NCBI RefSeq assembly: GCF_902770715.1
Contig: NZ_CACXTS010000024.1
Span: 1-43,980, forward strand
Origin: an uncultured Methanobrevibacter sp.
GTDB lineage: Archaea; Methanobacteriota; Methanobacteria; Methanobacteriales; Methanobacteriaceae
Reading direction: 5' to 3'
Length of the DNA stretch: 43,980 nucleotides
Below the pieces are notes generated by a model. The model saw only the letters and a program-made list of their open reading frames with translations, was not told the origin of the DNA and searched no databases. Shown here piece after piece: positions 1-7,782 of this stretch; the first letter of the stretch is position 1, and every line of letters starts with the position of its first letter. The translations under genes were made by a program, and so were the position numbers.

Positions 1-1
1 A

Positions 2-1240
2 AGAGACTATCAGTATAATGATGATTTCAAACTCACTACAGGCGTTTTCATTAATAAAGACATAACCATTAACGGTAACGGCCATACTATTGATGGAATT
101 GGAAAATCCAGAATTTTTAACATTAACTATGGTGATGGATTAAAGCTGTACAAAGTTACCTTAAACAACATCACATTTAAAAATGGTAATGCTAAAATTT
201 ACGGCGGAGCAATATTAAACTTTGCTGATTTGACTATCGATAATTGCTATTTCACCAATAACAATGCAGGTACTGCTGGCGGTGCTGTAAATTCTTTAGG
301 TGCTTTAACCTTAAAAAATTCCGTATTTAACAAGAATTCCGCTGGAGGAGATGCAGGAGCCGTTTTCTCATTAACCCTGAAAAAAGGTTCAGAATTCTAT
401 AAAAATTATTTTGCAGGACATAACGCTGGCGAAGATGCAAACTTGCTTTTCAGCATTGCAATGCAAGCGGCTCTTGAACATGGCAAGGACACCATATATA
501 ACTGCGTATTCACAAGCAACGTAGCGAACGGCCGTGGAGGAGGAGCAGTTTATGCATACTCAAACATAGACATTAAATCCTGTACCTTCAATTCAAATAA
601 GGCCGGTGAAAAAGGAGGTGCAGTATTCGGATGTAAGGATCTCTTTATTAAAAATTCCAAATTCAATAAAAATAAGGTATCCATGTACGGCGGAGCAGTC
701 TATTTCAAATGCCATGAACAGTCCGGACACTATGAAAACGGCAAATGGGTTTCCAGTGTCAAATATTACACCAATTCAATTGAAAGTTCAACCTTTGCAA
801 ATAATGTTGCAGGCGAAAGAGGCGGAGCAATATACGGATTCAGAACTTCCTCTTCTGATAAAGTCCATTGTGCAAAAGCAGTGAAATGTACTTTCAGTGA
901 TAATCAGGCTCCTAAAGGTGTTAACATTTATGGCGGAACTTCAAAGGATTGTGTTTATAAAAATACAAAGATTGCCTTAAAAACCGCAACCGTCAAAAAA
1001 TCAGCCAAAAAACTAACATTGCAGGCAACACTTAAAAAAGGTAAAACACCACTTAAAAGCAAAACAGTAACCTTCAAATTTAATGGAAAAACCTACAAAA
1101 CAACAACCAACTCAAAAGGTATTGCAAAAGTTGTCATTAAGAAAAGTGTGCTTAAAAAACTTAAAGTTGGCAAAAAAATCAAATATCAAGTCAGCTATGG
1201 TCGTTTTATAGCTAAAAAAACAGCAAAAGTTAAAAAGTAA
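2..1240 (+). CDS. Adhesin-like beta-helix protein, 3' part (partial)
   Basis: The reading frame is open from base 2, so the gene starts upstream of the window and about 412 residues of its C-terminal part are seen. The sequence is a right-handed parallel beta-helix of the Pmp/pectate-lyase-like type. GGAV and GGAI turns and NCxF or SxF strands recur about every 25-35 residues (examples near bases 205, 275, 535, 620, 690 and 820). The last 90 residues form a lysine-rich Ig-like domain (TVTFKFNGKTYKTTTNSKG), typical of the C-terminal ends of Methanobrevibacter adhesin-like proteins, possibly used for wall attachment. No C-terminal membrane anchor is present, unlike the adhesin at 16960-22620. 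The role in attachment is inferred from the family; the binding partner is unknown. Confidence 0.88.
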   Translation, partial: RDYQYNDDFKLTTGVFINKDITINGNGHTIDGIGKSRIFNINYGDGLKLYKVTLNNITFKNGNAKIYGGAILNFADLTIDNCYFTNNNAGTAGGAVNSLGALTLKNSVFNKNSAGGDAGAVFSLTLKKGSEFYKNYFAGHNAGEDANLLFSIAMQAALEHGKDTIYNCVFTSNVANGRGGGAVYAYSNIDIKSCTFNSNKAGEKGGAVFGCKDLFIKNSKFNKNKVSMYGGAVYFKCHEQSGHYENGKWVSSVKYYTNSIESSTFANNVAGERGGAIYGFRTSSSDKVHCAKAVKCTFSDNQAPKGVNIYGGTSKDCVYKNTKIALKTATVKKSAKKLTLQATLKKGKTPLKSKTVTFKFNGKTYKTTTNSKGIAKVVIKKSVLKKLKVGKKIKYQVSYGRFIAKKTAKVKK

Positions 1241-1273
1241 ATGCATAAGCATTTACTATTCTTTTTTATTTTT
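1236..1273 (+). terminator. Hairpin terminator after the adhesin gene
   Basis: A 9-bp perfect stem, AGTAAATGC (1236-1244) with GCATTTACT (1249-1257), has a 4-base loop and is followed by a T-rich run to about 1273. The hairpin overlaps the stop codon of the preceding gene. Confidence 0.65.
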
Positions 1274-1364
1274 ATTGTAAAATATTTCTTGAATACCTAT
1301 TTTTTACATATATCTTAAAATATATATTGTTTTATTAAACATACTATTAATTATAGGTGAACAT

Positions 1365-1868
1365 ATGGATTATAGAAAAATATTAGGAATCATATTTATA
1401 ATATTGGGTTTACTTTTTGTAATCTACCCATTATATAGTGCGGAAGCAGTATCCTGGATTGCAGGAATCTGTTTAATTGCATTCGGATTTGCTTCCATTA
1501 TTGATGGATTTTCCATATGGAGCATGATGACTCATGTTTCACTGATCAACATATTGCTTGGAATCTGTGCAATACTCCTTGGATTATTATTTATTTATGA
1601 AATAAGTGCATTATCATTCATTCTTGCGTACCTATTTTATTTAGTTGCATTTGTAATGATATTCATTGGTATTGTAGGACTTGTTTTCGGATTAGATTCA
1701 ATATCAAGAATTGCATCAGTATTGATTTTAATATTAGGTATAATTGCTGTTTTCTTTGCGGCATATTCAATTGCAGAACCGTTATATACAGCAATCCTCG
1801 TTGGAATATGTTTAATAATGGAAGGCATAACTTTCTTAGCATCAGATATTATTGAAAATAACAATTAA
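1365..1868 (+). CDS. DUF308 (HdeD-like) membrane protein
   Basis: A 167-residue, almost entirely hydrophobic protein with about six membrane segments in three pairs. The repeating pattern of glycine-rich helices (ILGIIFIILGLLFVIYPL near the start, IAGICLIAFGFASIIDG next) is that of the DUF308/HdeD family of small membrane proteins of unknown biochemical role; in enterobacteria HdeD is linked to acid resistance. It starts with ATG after an AGGTGAA ribosome binding site. A TATA-like stretch lies near 1318-1330. The downstream kinase gene begins 13 bases after the stop, so the two are probably co-transcribed. The family call is by composition and helix layout; the function is not known. Confidence 0.75.
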   Translation: MDYRKILGIIFIILGLLFVIYPLYSAEAVSWIAGICLIAFGFASIIDGFSIWSMMTHVSLINILLGICAILLGLLFIYEISALSFILAYLFYLVAFVMIFIGIVGLVFGLDSISRIASVLILILGIIAVFFAAYSIAEPLYTAILVGICLIMEGITFLASDIIENNN

Positions 1869-1881
1869 AAGTGGGATATAA

Positions 1882-3480
1882 ATGGATAAAGAAACAAAAG
1901 AGCGTTTGGGTGAAATTAGAGAAGCCCTGAAAAAATATGGCTTCGATAAGCTTTTAGGCCAAACCGCAAAAAGCAAAATAAAACCTGGGGATGATGGCGA
2001 GGAGCTACATGCACTATTATTGGATGATGAACTTCCTATAAGACTACGATTAATGCTTCAGGAATTAGGAACTACCTTCATCAAGTTAGGTCAACTATTA
2101 AGTACAAGGCCTGATGTTGTTGGGGAAAGAATAGCTAATGAATTAGCTAATTTACAGGATGACAATCCTGCAATATCCTATGAACAAGTTAAAGCAATAG
2201 TTGAAAGAGAACTTAACGGCAAGATTGAAGATTTGTTCGAAGACTTTTCACAAGAACATTTGGCTACCGCATCAATCGGCCAAGTTCATGAAGCCAAATT
2301 GGCTACTGGTGAGAGAGTTGCAGTCAAAATCCAAAAAGAAGGTATCACTGATAAAATTGACCTTGATATAAGAATTATAAAATACATCGCAAATCGTGCG
2401 GACAAATGGAATGCTGAACTTAGAAAAATAAACTTGCCGGGAATTATGGAGGAGTTTGACCGTTCTATCCACAAGGAAATAGATTACAATAATGAATTCA
2501 TGAATATGCAACGCATCGAATTGAATTTTGAAGACAACCCATATATTCATATTCCCGCCACATACGCTAAGTACTGCACTTCAAAAGTCTTGACAATGGA
2601 ATTCATTGAAGGTACAAAGTTAAATGACGTTTATGCAAGTACCAGCGATGAATTCGACAAAAAGCTTTTGGCGAAAAATGTCCTTGATTCCTATCTTCAA
2701 CAATTGTTCATAGATGGATTTTTCCACGGAGACCCACACCCGGGCAATATCTTAATCCTAGAAGACAATGTCGTGTGCTATCTTGATTTAGGTATGATGG
2801 GATTCTTTGATGAAAAATTCAAACGTGACCTTTCCGAAGTAATGTTATTGTTCGTAGACCAAGACGTTGACGGATTGATAAATCAGTTAATGTACATGGA
2901 CATACTGGATTATGACATTGATACAACCATCTTAAGAAGAGACATGAACGATTTGTTCGGAAGGTACTTTGGAGTCCAACTCAATCGTTTCGATGGAGTT
3001 TTAGAGGCACTTCTCAGCCTTATGCAGGAGTACGGAGTTATTCTCCCAAATGAAGTCGTTACCATGGCAAGGGGACTATCAATGATTGAAGCTGTTGCAC
3101 ACAATCTTGACCCTGAAATCGATGTTTTCGCATCAATCAAACCGATTGCCGCTAGAATTGCAAAAGAAAAGGTCGATCCTAGAAAATTCTTAAAAGGCAA
3201 AAAAAGCAATGCAATCTTATATGGACACATGATTCAGGCTATGCCAAGACTTCTTACAAGGACTATCCACAAGATTGAAAATGAAGAATTGCAGTTCAAG
3301 TTTGAAGTTGACATTACCGATAAGGTTTCAATAATCGCATTGGTTTCAGCGCTTATAATCGGTTCTTCAGTCGTTTCATTCGGGCCAAGAGTATTCGACA
3401 TGCCAGTGATTTCATTAATTGGTTATATAATAGCGATAATATTAAGTTTAATTGGCATTAAAAAGTTCGTTTTAAAATAA
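1882..3480 (+). CDS. ABC1/AarF/UbiB-family atypical kinase, membrane-anchored
   Basis: A 532-residue protein with the signatures of the ABC1 (ADCK/UbiB/AarF) atypical kinase family. These are the KLGQ motif in FIKLGQLLSTRPD (about residues 67-79), an alanine-rich ATASIGQVHEA loop (about 131-141), VAVKIQ with the nucleotide-binding lysine, the catalytic FHGDPHPGNIL (about 283-293) and the metal-binding LDLGMMG. Two hydrophobic helices at the C-terminus (about 482-530) anchor it, as in UbiB. In bacteria and mitochondria this family supports ubiquinone biosynthesis or lipid handling. Methanobacteriales lack ubiquinone, so the archaeal substrate is unknown. It is probably co-transcribed with the DUF308 gene just upstream. 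Confidence 0.9.
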   Translation: MDKETKERLGEIREALKKYGFDKLLGQTAKSKIKPGDDGEELHALLLDDELPIRLRLMLQELGTTFIKLGQLLSTRPDVVGERIANELANLQDDNPAISYEQVKAIVERELNGKIEDLFEDFSQEHLATASIGQVHEAKLATGERVAVKIQKEGITDKIDLDIRIIKYIANRADKWNAELRKINLPGIMEEFDRSIHKEIDYNNEFMNMQRIELNFEDNPYIHIPATYAKYCTSKVLTMEFIEGTKLNDVYASTSDEFDKKLLAKNVLDSYLQQLFIDGFFHGDPHPGNILILEDNVVCYLDLGMMGFFDEKFKRDLSEVMLLFVDQDVDGLINQLMYMDILDYDIDTTILRRDMNDLFGRYFGVQLNRFDGVLEALLSLMQEYGVILPNEVVTMARGLSMIEAVAHNLDPEIDVFASIKPIAARIAKEKVDPRKFLKGKKSNAILYGHMIQAMPRLLTRTIHKIENEELQFKFEVDITDKVSIIALVSALIIGSSVVSFGPRVFDMPVISLIGYIIAIILSLIGIKKFVLK

Positions 3481-3527
3481 ATATGAAATTATGAGGAATT
3501 AATTTTCCTCCCTAATTACTTTTTTTC

Positions 3528-3695
3528 TTATTTTATTCTTTCTTCAGTTTCAAACCAGTCTTTGGATTTGGCCGGCAATAAAATGAATATCACTGAAACT
3601 ATTGCCAATATTAAAGCAAGCACGACCAAAATCAATACCTATTCTATGGAGTATACTGACAGCAGTTCATATATTCCACCAGCCAAATTACCTAC
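3528..3695 (-). pseudogene. Remnant of a membrane transporter C-terminus (MFS-like)
   Basis: Read on the minus strand, this stretch encodes VGNLAGGIYELLSVYSIE, an in-frame TAG (bases 3639-3641), then a hydrophobic helix VLILVVLALILAIVSVIFIL, a polar tail LPAKSKDWFETEERIK and a TAA stop at 3528-3530. A stop codon also precedes the first residue (3696-3698). A glycine-rich turn, one membrane helix and a charged tail look like the end of a 12-helix major facilitator transporter. No start or upstream body is present, so this is a decayed fragment. The family call is tentative; the coding character and internal stop are directly visible. Confidence 0.5.
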
Positions 3696-3879
3696 CTAAC
3701 TTTGATTGAATTTATTTATTGTTATTTAAGATATCTAATCCATTGTATTGAATACCCGATAAAAATATATTCTATCAGTAATTGGTGGTGCTGTGCTGCA
3801 GGATTGACCTAACATCCCATATAAGACAATAATGAAGAATAATAATTTTTACAAAATGAAGGTCAATAGTAAGTATAAT

Positions 3880-3901
3880 ATATTTGTTAAGACACAAATA
3901 T
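3880..3901. promoter_or_regulatory. Inverted repeat in the tfrB promoter region
   Basis: ATATTTGT (3880-3887) and ACAAATAT (3894-3901) form a perfect 8-bp inverted repeat with a 6-base spacer, 43 bases before the tfrB start. TATA-like sequence lies within and just around it. It could be an operator controlling tfrB; the regulator is not identifiable from the sequence. Confidence 0.4.
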
Positions 3902-3944
3902 TATATTATAATGTTTTACAAGCTTTAAAAAAAGAGGGATAAAA

Positions 3945-5420
3945 ATGATTAAAGTTTATGTTTCAAGATTTAATAGTGAAACCGACAAGGAACCTCATTT
4001 GGAGTGTTATGAAATTGAAGAGACACCACATATGAAAGTTCTTGATGCACTTCAAGCTATTAATGAGAAATACGATGCAGATATTAGTTTTAGAAGCTCC
4101 TGTAGAGCGGGACAATGCGGATCCTGCGGAATATTGTTTAAAGGAAATGGGGCTCTAGCATGCCAAAAAGAAATTAAAGATGGAGCGATTATCGAACCCC
4201 TCAATTTCCCTGTTATTAAAGATTTAATAGTTGATAAATCAAGCATTGAAGCCAAGGTCAAAGATTTGGAGTTATCTCTTCAATGTGACCATAAATGCGA
4301 AGAGCTTGACACCAGCATAACTAAAGAAGACACAAAAGATACCAAAAAGGTTAGAAGCTGTATTGAATGTTATTCCTGTCTTTCATCATGTCCGGTTGTA
4401 AATATTGCAACCGAAGAATTTGGAGGGCCTTATTTAATGAGATACATTGACAAATTTGAAACCGACCCTAGGGATAACTTCGATAGACTTAAGGAAGCTT
4501 TGGATGAAGGTCTGTATAACTGTACCAGTTGCGGCAAATGTTTGGCAGTTTGTCCTAAGAATATCAACACATTTGGTGATGCAATAGAAAAAATGAGAGC
4601 TATTGCCGTTGCAAACGGTTCAGGTCCACTTCCACAACATGTTGCATTCAAAAACAACATTTTAGAAAGTGGAAGATCCATTAAGACTGATAAAACTCCA
4701 TTTGTTGAAGAAGCGGAAAATAAAACCGGTTCAAAAGTAGCTTTCTTTACCGGATGTATGGTTGATTATAAATTCCCTGAACTTGGCCATAAATTAGTTA
4801 AAATCCTAAAAGAAAACGGAATTGACATTGATGTTCCTGAGGGCCAAGTATGCTGCGGTTCTCCGCTTTTAAGAACCGGACAAACTGAAATCGTGCAGGA
4901 ACTTGTCGATAAAAACAAGGAAGTCTTTAAAGATTATGATACTGTAATCACAATTTGTTCAGGCTGTGGTGCTACCTTAAAGAATAACCATCCTGAATTT
5001 GGTTCAAAATTACATGTTATGGACATCAGCGAATTTTTAGTTGATAAGCTCGATGAAGATAAGCTTAAAGAAGTCAATATGACCGTAACATACCATGACC
5101 CATGCCATTTAGGCAGAGGACAAGGCATTAAAGATGCACCTAGAGACATAATTGAAAAGATTCCAGGTGTTGAATTTAAAGAAATGCTATATCCATGCCA
5201 ATGCTGCGGTGCCGGTGGAGGAATAAAATCCGGAAAGCCGGAAATTGCTATGGAACTGTCAAAGTCCAAAGCGGAAATGATTAAAGACACTGAAGCTGAT
5301 GCCGTAATTACAATATGTCCATTTTGCCAGTTAAACCTACAAGATGGCCTTGATGCAATCGGATGTGAAGATATAAAATGTATGCACATCCTGGAATTAT
5401 TAGATAAAGCTTATGAATAA
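3945..5420 (+). CDS. tfrB: CoM/CoB-dependent fumarate reductase, iron-sulfur subunit B
   Basis: A 491-residue protein that fuses an SdhB-like module to an HdrB-like module, the architecture and size of TfrB of Methanothermobacter. The N-terminus has a plant-type [2Fe-2S] site (C53, C58, C61, C73 in CRAGQCGSCG...C). Next come two [4Fe-4S] motifs: C139xxC142xxC145xxxC149 and C193xxC196xxC199xxxC203. The C-terminal half carries two CCG domains (VCCGSP near residue 305, CQCCGAGGG near 422), as in heterodisulfide reductase HdrB. The enzyme reduces fumarate with coenzymes M and B, giving heterodisulfide and succinate for the reductive TCA branch. The flavoprotein partner TfrA is not in the window; the two subunits are also unlinked in related species. 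A strong AGAGGGAT ribosome binding site precedes the ATG. Confidence 0.93.
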   Translation: MIKVYVSRFNSETDKEPHLECYEIEETPHMKVLDALQAINEKYDADISFRSSCRAGQCGSCGILFKGNGALACQKEIKDGAIIEPLNFPVIKDLIVDKSSIEAKVKDLELSLQCDHKCEELDTSITKEDTKDTKKVRSCIECYSCLSSCPVVNIATEEFGGPYLMRYIDKFETDPRDNFDRLKEALDEGLYNCTSCGKCLAVCPKNINTFGDAIEKMRAIAVANGSGPLPQHVAFKNNILESGRSIKTDKTPFVEEAENKTGSKVAFFTGCMVDYKFPELGHKLVKILKENGIDIDVPEGQVCCGSPLLRTGQTEIVQELVDKNKEVFKDYDTVITICSGCGATLKNNHPEFGSKLHVMDISEFLVDKLDEDKLKEVNMTVTYHDPCHLGRGQGIKDAPRDIIEKIPGVEFKEMLYPCQCCGAGGGIKSGKPEIAMELSKSKAEMIKDTEADAVITICPFCQLNLQDGLDAIGCEDIKCMHILELLDKAYE

Positions 5421-5432
5421 TTAAATTAGGAG

Positions 5433-6341
5433 TTGATTAAAATAGGGGATGCTGCTGTTAGCGAAGAAAAAGTAGTTGAGACCGCTTCAATGAATTCGCC
5501 TGAAAAAGAAGAGGAAAGCAAAACCGAAAAAAAATCAGCTTCCACCAAAAAAGCCGCATCTACAAAGCAATCCAGAGGAACTGCGAGATCCAAAATAGTA
5601 AGGGAACAGGAAGAAAAAGAGATTAGCCTTTTCAAGGAAAACATTTACATCGTTTTTGTTGAATGTGAAACTCCCGGAAATGTTGGTTTTCTTGCAAGGA
5701 CCATGGCAAACTTTGGATTGAAGAATTTAGTGTTGATTAACCCTACAACATTAACCAATGAAGCTTATTATCAGGCAACACATGGAAAATACATTGTGGA
5801 AAACGCTAAAATCTATCCGACATTAGATGATTTCTACCAATCACAGAGGATTGATTTTAAAGTTGCTTCAACTGGAATGGCTGGGGGCAGTTATAATTTA
5901 TCAAGAATTCCCATAAGGCCTGAGGAACTTGGTGAATCAATGAATGTTTCAAATAAAATTGCAATTTTATTTGGAAGGGAAGGGGATGGTCTTTCAAACA
6001 AAGAGATAAGTGATTGTGACATCTGCGTTTCCATTCCGACTGACCCTACTTATCCAATCATGAACATTTCACATGCCGCTGCTATAATATTTTATGAATT
6101 ATTCAAGAACAAGCACGATTACGGAGTTCAGGGGCTTGAAGAAAGCAGTGAATTGGAAAAAGAATATTTAATTAAAGATATGAAGGAACTAATCGATAGT
6201 TTAGATATTCCAGACCATAAAAAAAGAAATGGTCTTAAAACATTTAATAACATCATTTCAAGAGCATTTATAACAGCACGGGAAGCACATACCTTTAAAG
6301 GTATATTAAGACGATTAAAAAATAAAATAGGTGAACAATGA
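5433..6341 (+). CDS. TrmJ-like SPOUT RNA 2'-O-methyltransferase
   Basis: The core (from about residue 70) has SpoU/TrmH-family features. VFVECETPGNVGFLARTMANFG is a TrmJ-type opening motif, followed by LVLINP, then the knotted SAM-binding segment ILFGREGDGLSNKEI and the final motif IPTDPTYPIMNISHAAAI. Archaeal TrmJ methylates the 2'-O of position 32 in tRNA; the exact target here is inferred. The first 70 residues are Lys/Glu/Ser-rich and probably disordered, an unusual extension for the family. The start is uncertain: the TTG at 5433 directly abuts an AGGAG, and an in-frame ATG at 5490 has no clear ribosome binding site. It follows tfrB by 12 bases and its stop overlaps the next start (ATGA). 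Confidence 0.82.
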   Translation: MIKIGDAAVSEEKVVETASMNSPEKEEESKTEKKSASTKKAASTKQSRGTARSKIVREQEEKEISLFKENIYIVFVECETPGNVGFLARTMANFGLKNLVLINPTTLTNEAYYQATHGKYIVENAKIYPTLDDFYQSQRIDFKVASTGMAGGSYNLSRIPIRPEELGESMNVSNKIAILFGREGDGLSNKEISDCDICVSIPTDPTYPIMNISHAAAIIFYELFKNKHDYGVQGLEESSELEKEYLIKDMKELIDSLDIPDHKKRNGLKTFNNIISRAFITAREAHTFKGILRRLKNKIGEQ

Positions 6342-7168
6342 GAAAAATAAGCTTTGCTGACATCAGCATATTTGTCCTGAAATACATTTTCAACTGGAGA
6401 TTTTGGATAGCTGAAATAACCAAAAAATCAAAGGCATACAAAAAATTAGTTGATAAGATGCTATTTGAAGATGATGAAATTCTTGTTGTGCCTAATACCA
6501 TAAATGTGAACAAGAAAATCGAATCTGAAGGTTCCGAATTTTTACCGACAGACGTTATTAAAGAAGTTATTAAGCGCAGCGAGGATATTGTCATTATGAA
6601 TTCCTGCCTATGCAGAACATCAAACAAATGTGAAGACTATCCTCAAGACATCGGATGCATATTCCTTGGTCCGACAACCAGAAAGATTCCGAAAAATATC
6701 GGTAAGAAGGCAACCGTAGAAGAAGCATTGGCTCAAGTGGACAGGGCTGATGAGGCAGGATTAAGCCATATCATTGGAAGGAACAAAATCGATACTGTAT
6801 GGATGAATGTGAGGCCTGGAAAAGGACTTTTGACAATTTGCCATTGCTGTCCATGCTGCTGCTTATGGAAGGTTTATCCTAATCTGGATACCGATATCAG
6901 CGATAAGTTAGAAAAGCTTGAGGGCGTTGAGGTAAAGCTTCATGAAGACAACTGCAGGTTATGTAAAAAATGTTTAGATGAAGTTTGTATGTTCAAAGCT
7001 ATTGATTTAAAAGATAATAAGATTACAATCAATCATGATATCTGTAGAGGCTGCGGCCTTTGCGTTAATACCTGTAAATTTGATGCCATTACAATTAACT
7101 ACACCCAAAAAACAATTGATAACGTAGTTAAAAGAATGGATGATTTAATTGAAATAAAAGAATTGTAA
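6338..7168 (+). CDS. Cysteine-rich 4Fe-4S protein with CHCCPCCC motif
   Basis: A 276-residue protein with 18 cysteines in three zones. Zone one is C90, C92, C98 and C107 (CLCRTSNKC). Zone two is the dense CHCCPCCC at residues 168-175. Zone three is a classical two-cluster ferredoxin, C206xxC209xxC212xxxxC217 and C236xxC239xxC242xxxC246. An N-terminal hydrophobic stretch (about 6-26) may touch the membrane. It is probably an electron-transfer protein, but I know no assigned reaction for this domain combination. Its ATG overlaps the methylase stop by four bases, so translation is likely coupled. Exact partner and cofactors of the first two zones are unknown. Confidence 0.75.
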   Translation: MRKISFADISIFVLKYIFNWRFWIAEITKKSKAYKKLVDKMLFEDDEILVVPNTINVNKKIESEGSEFLPTDVIKEVIKRSEDIVIMNSCLCRTSNKCEDYPQDIGCIFLGPTTRKIPKNIGKKATVEEALAQVDRADEAGLSHIIGRNKIDTVWMNVRPGKGLLTICHCCPCCCLWKVYPNLDTDISDKLEKLEGVEVKLHEDNCRLCKKCLDEVCMFKAIDLKDNKITINHDICRGCGLCVNTCKFDAITINYTQKTIDNVVKRMDDLIEIKEL

Positions 7169-7182
7169 ATTTGTGTGAAAAA

Positions 7183-7767
7183 ATGGCGATTTTGAGTGAT
7201 AAAACTATTAAAGAATATTTAAAAGAGGATAAAATTGGTATTGATCCCCTTTTAGATGAAAAACAAATACAACCATCTTCTGTTGATTTGAGATTGGGGG
7301 ATGAATTTAAAGTATTTAAAGTTATTAGAAAACCATATATTGACCCAAAAGATGAAGAAGACCTCTCATCTTATATGGAATCAACTTCAGTCAAAGAAGG
7401 CGAAGCATTCATAATACATCCTAATGAATTTGCCTTGGCCACTACCTTAGAGTATGTCAAATTACCTGATGATTTGGTCGCAAGGGTTGAAGGCCGTTCA
7501 AGTATGGGAAGACTGGGAGTTACAATGCACGTTACAGCTGGTTTCATCGACCCCGGCTTTGAAGGGAAAATCACATTAGAGATTTCAAATATCGGCGCAA
7601 TGCCTGTAGCATTATATCCTGGCCAAAGGGTATGTCAAATTGTATTTGAAACAATGACAACACCTTCCGAAATTCCATATGGACATCCTGACAGAAATAG
7701 TAAATATATGGGTCAAACTCGCCCGGAAAGTAGCAGAGTTAAATTAGATTATGAATTAAAAAAATAA
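7183..7767 (+). CDS. dcd: dCTP deaminase (possibly dUMP-forming)
   Basis: A 194-residue trimeric dUTPase-fold enzyme. Motifs are MAILSDKTIKEYL at the start, SSVDLRLGDEF, VEGRSSMGRLGV (active-site serine/arginine region), HVTAGFIDPGFEGKITLE with the catalytic glutamate, and a C-terminal RPESSR tail that would close over the nucleotide. It converts dCTP to dUTP, or directly to dUMP in the bifunctional archaeal type, feeding dTMP synthesis; the two types cannot be separated safely by eye. The start chosen is ATG 7183, which gives the family's usual N-terminus; an in-frame TTG at 7171 would add four residues. It sits 14 bases after the ferredoxin-like gene. Confidence 0.9.
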   Translation: MAILSDKTIKEYLKEDKIGIDPLLDEKQIQPSSVDLRLGDEFKVFKVIRKPYIDPKDEEDLSSYMESTSVKEGEAFIIHPNEFALATTLEYVKLPDDLVARVEGRSSMGRLGVTMHVTAGFIDPGFEGKITLEISNIGAMPVALYPGQRVCQIVFETMTTPSEIPYGHPDRNSKYMGQTRPESSRVKLDYELKK

Positions 7768-7782
7768 ATGGAGATAATACTT

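Noticed and set aside
606..884. Second long frame inside the 5' adhesin gene
   Set aside because: It overlaps the beta-helix coding frame entirely, lacks a domain pattern and has no ribosome binding site of its own; a shadow frame.
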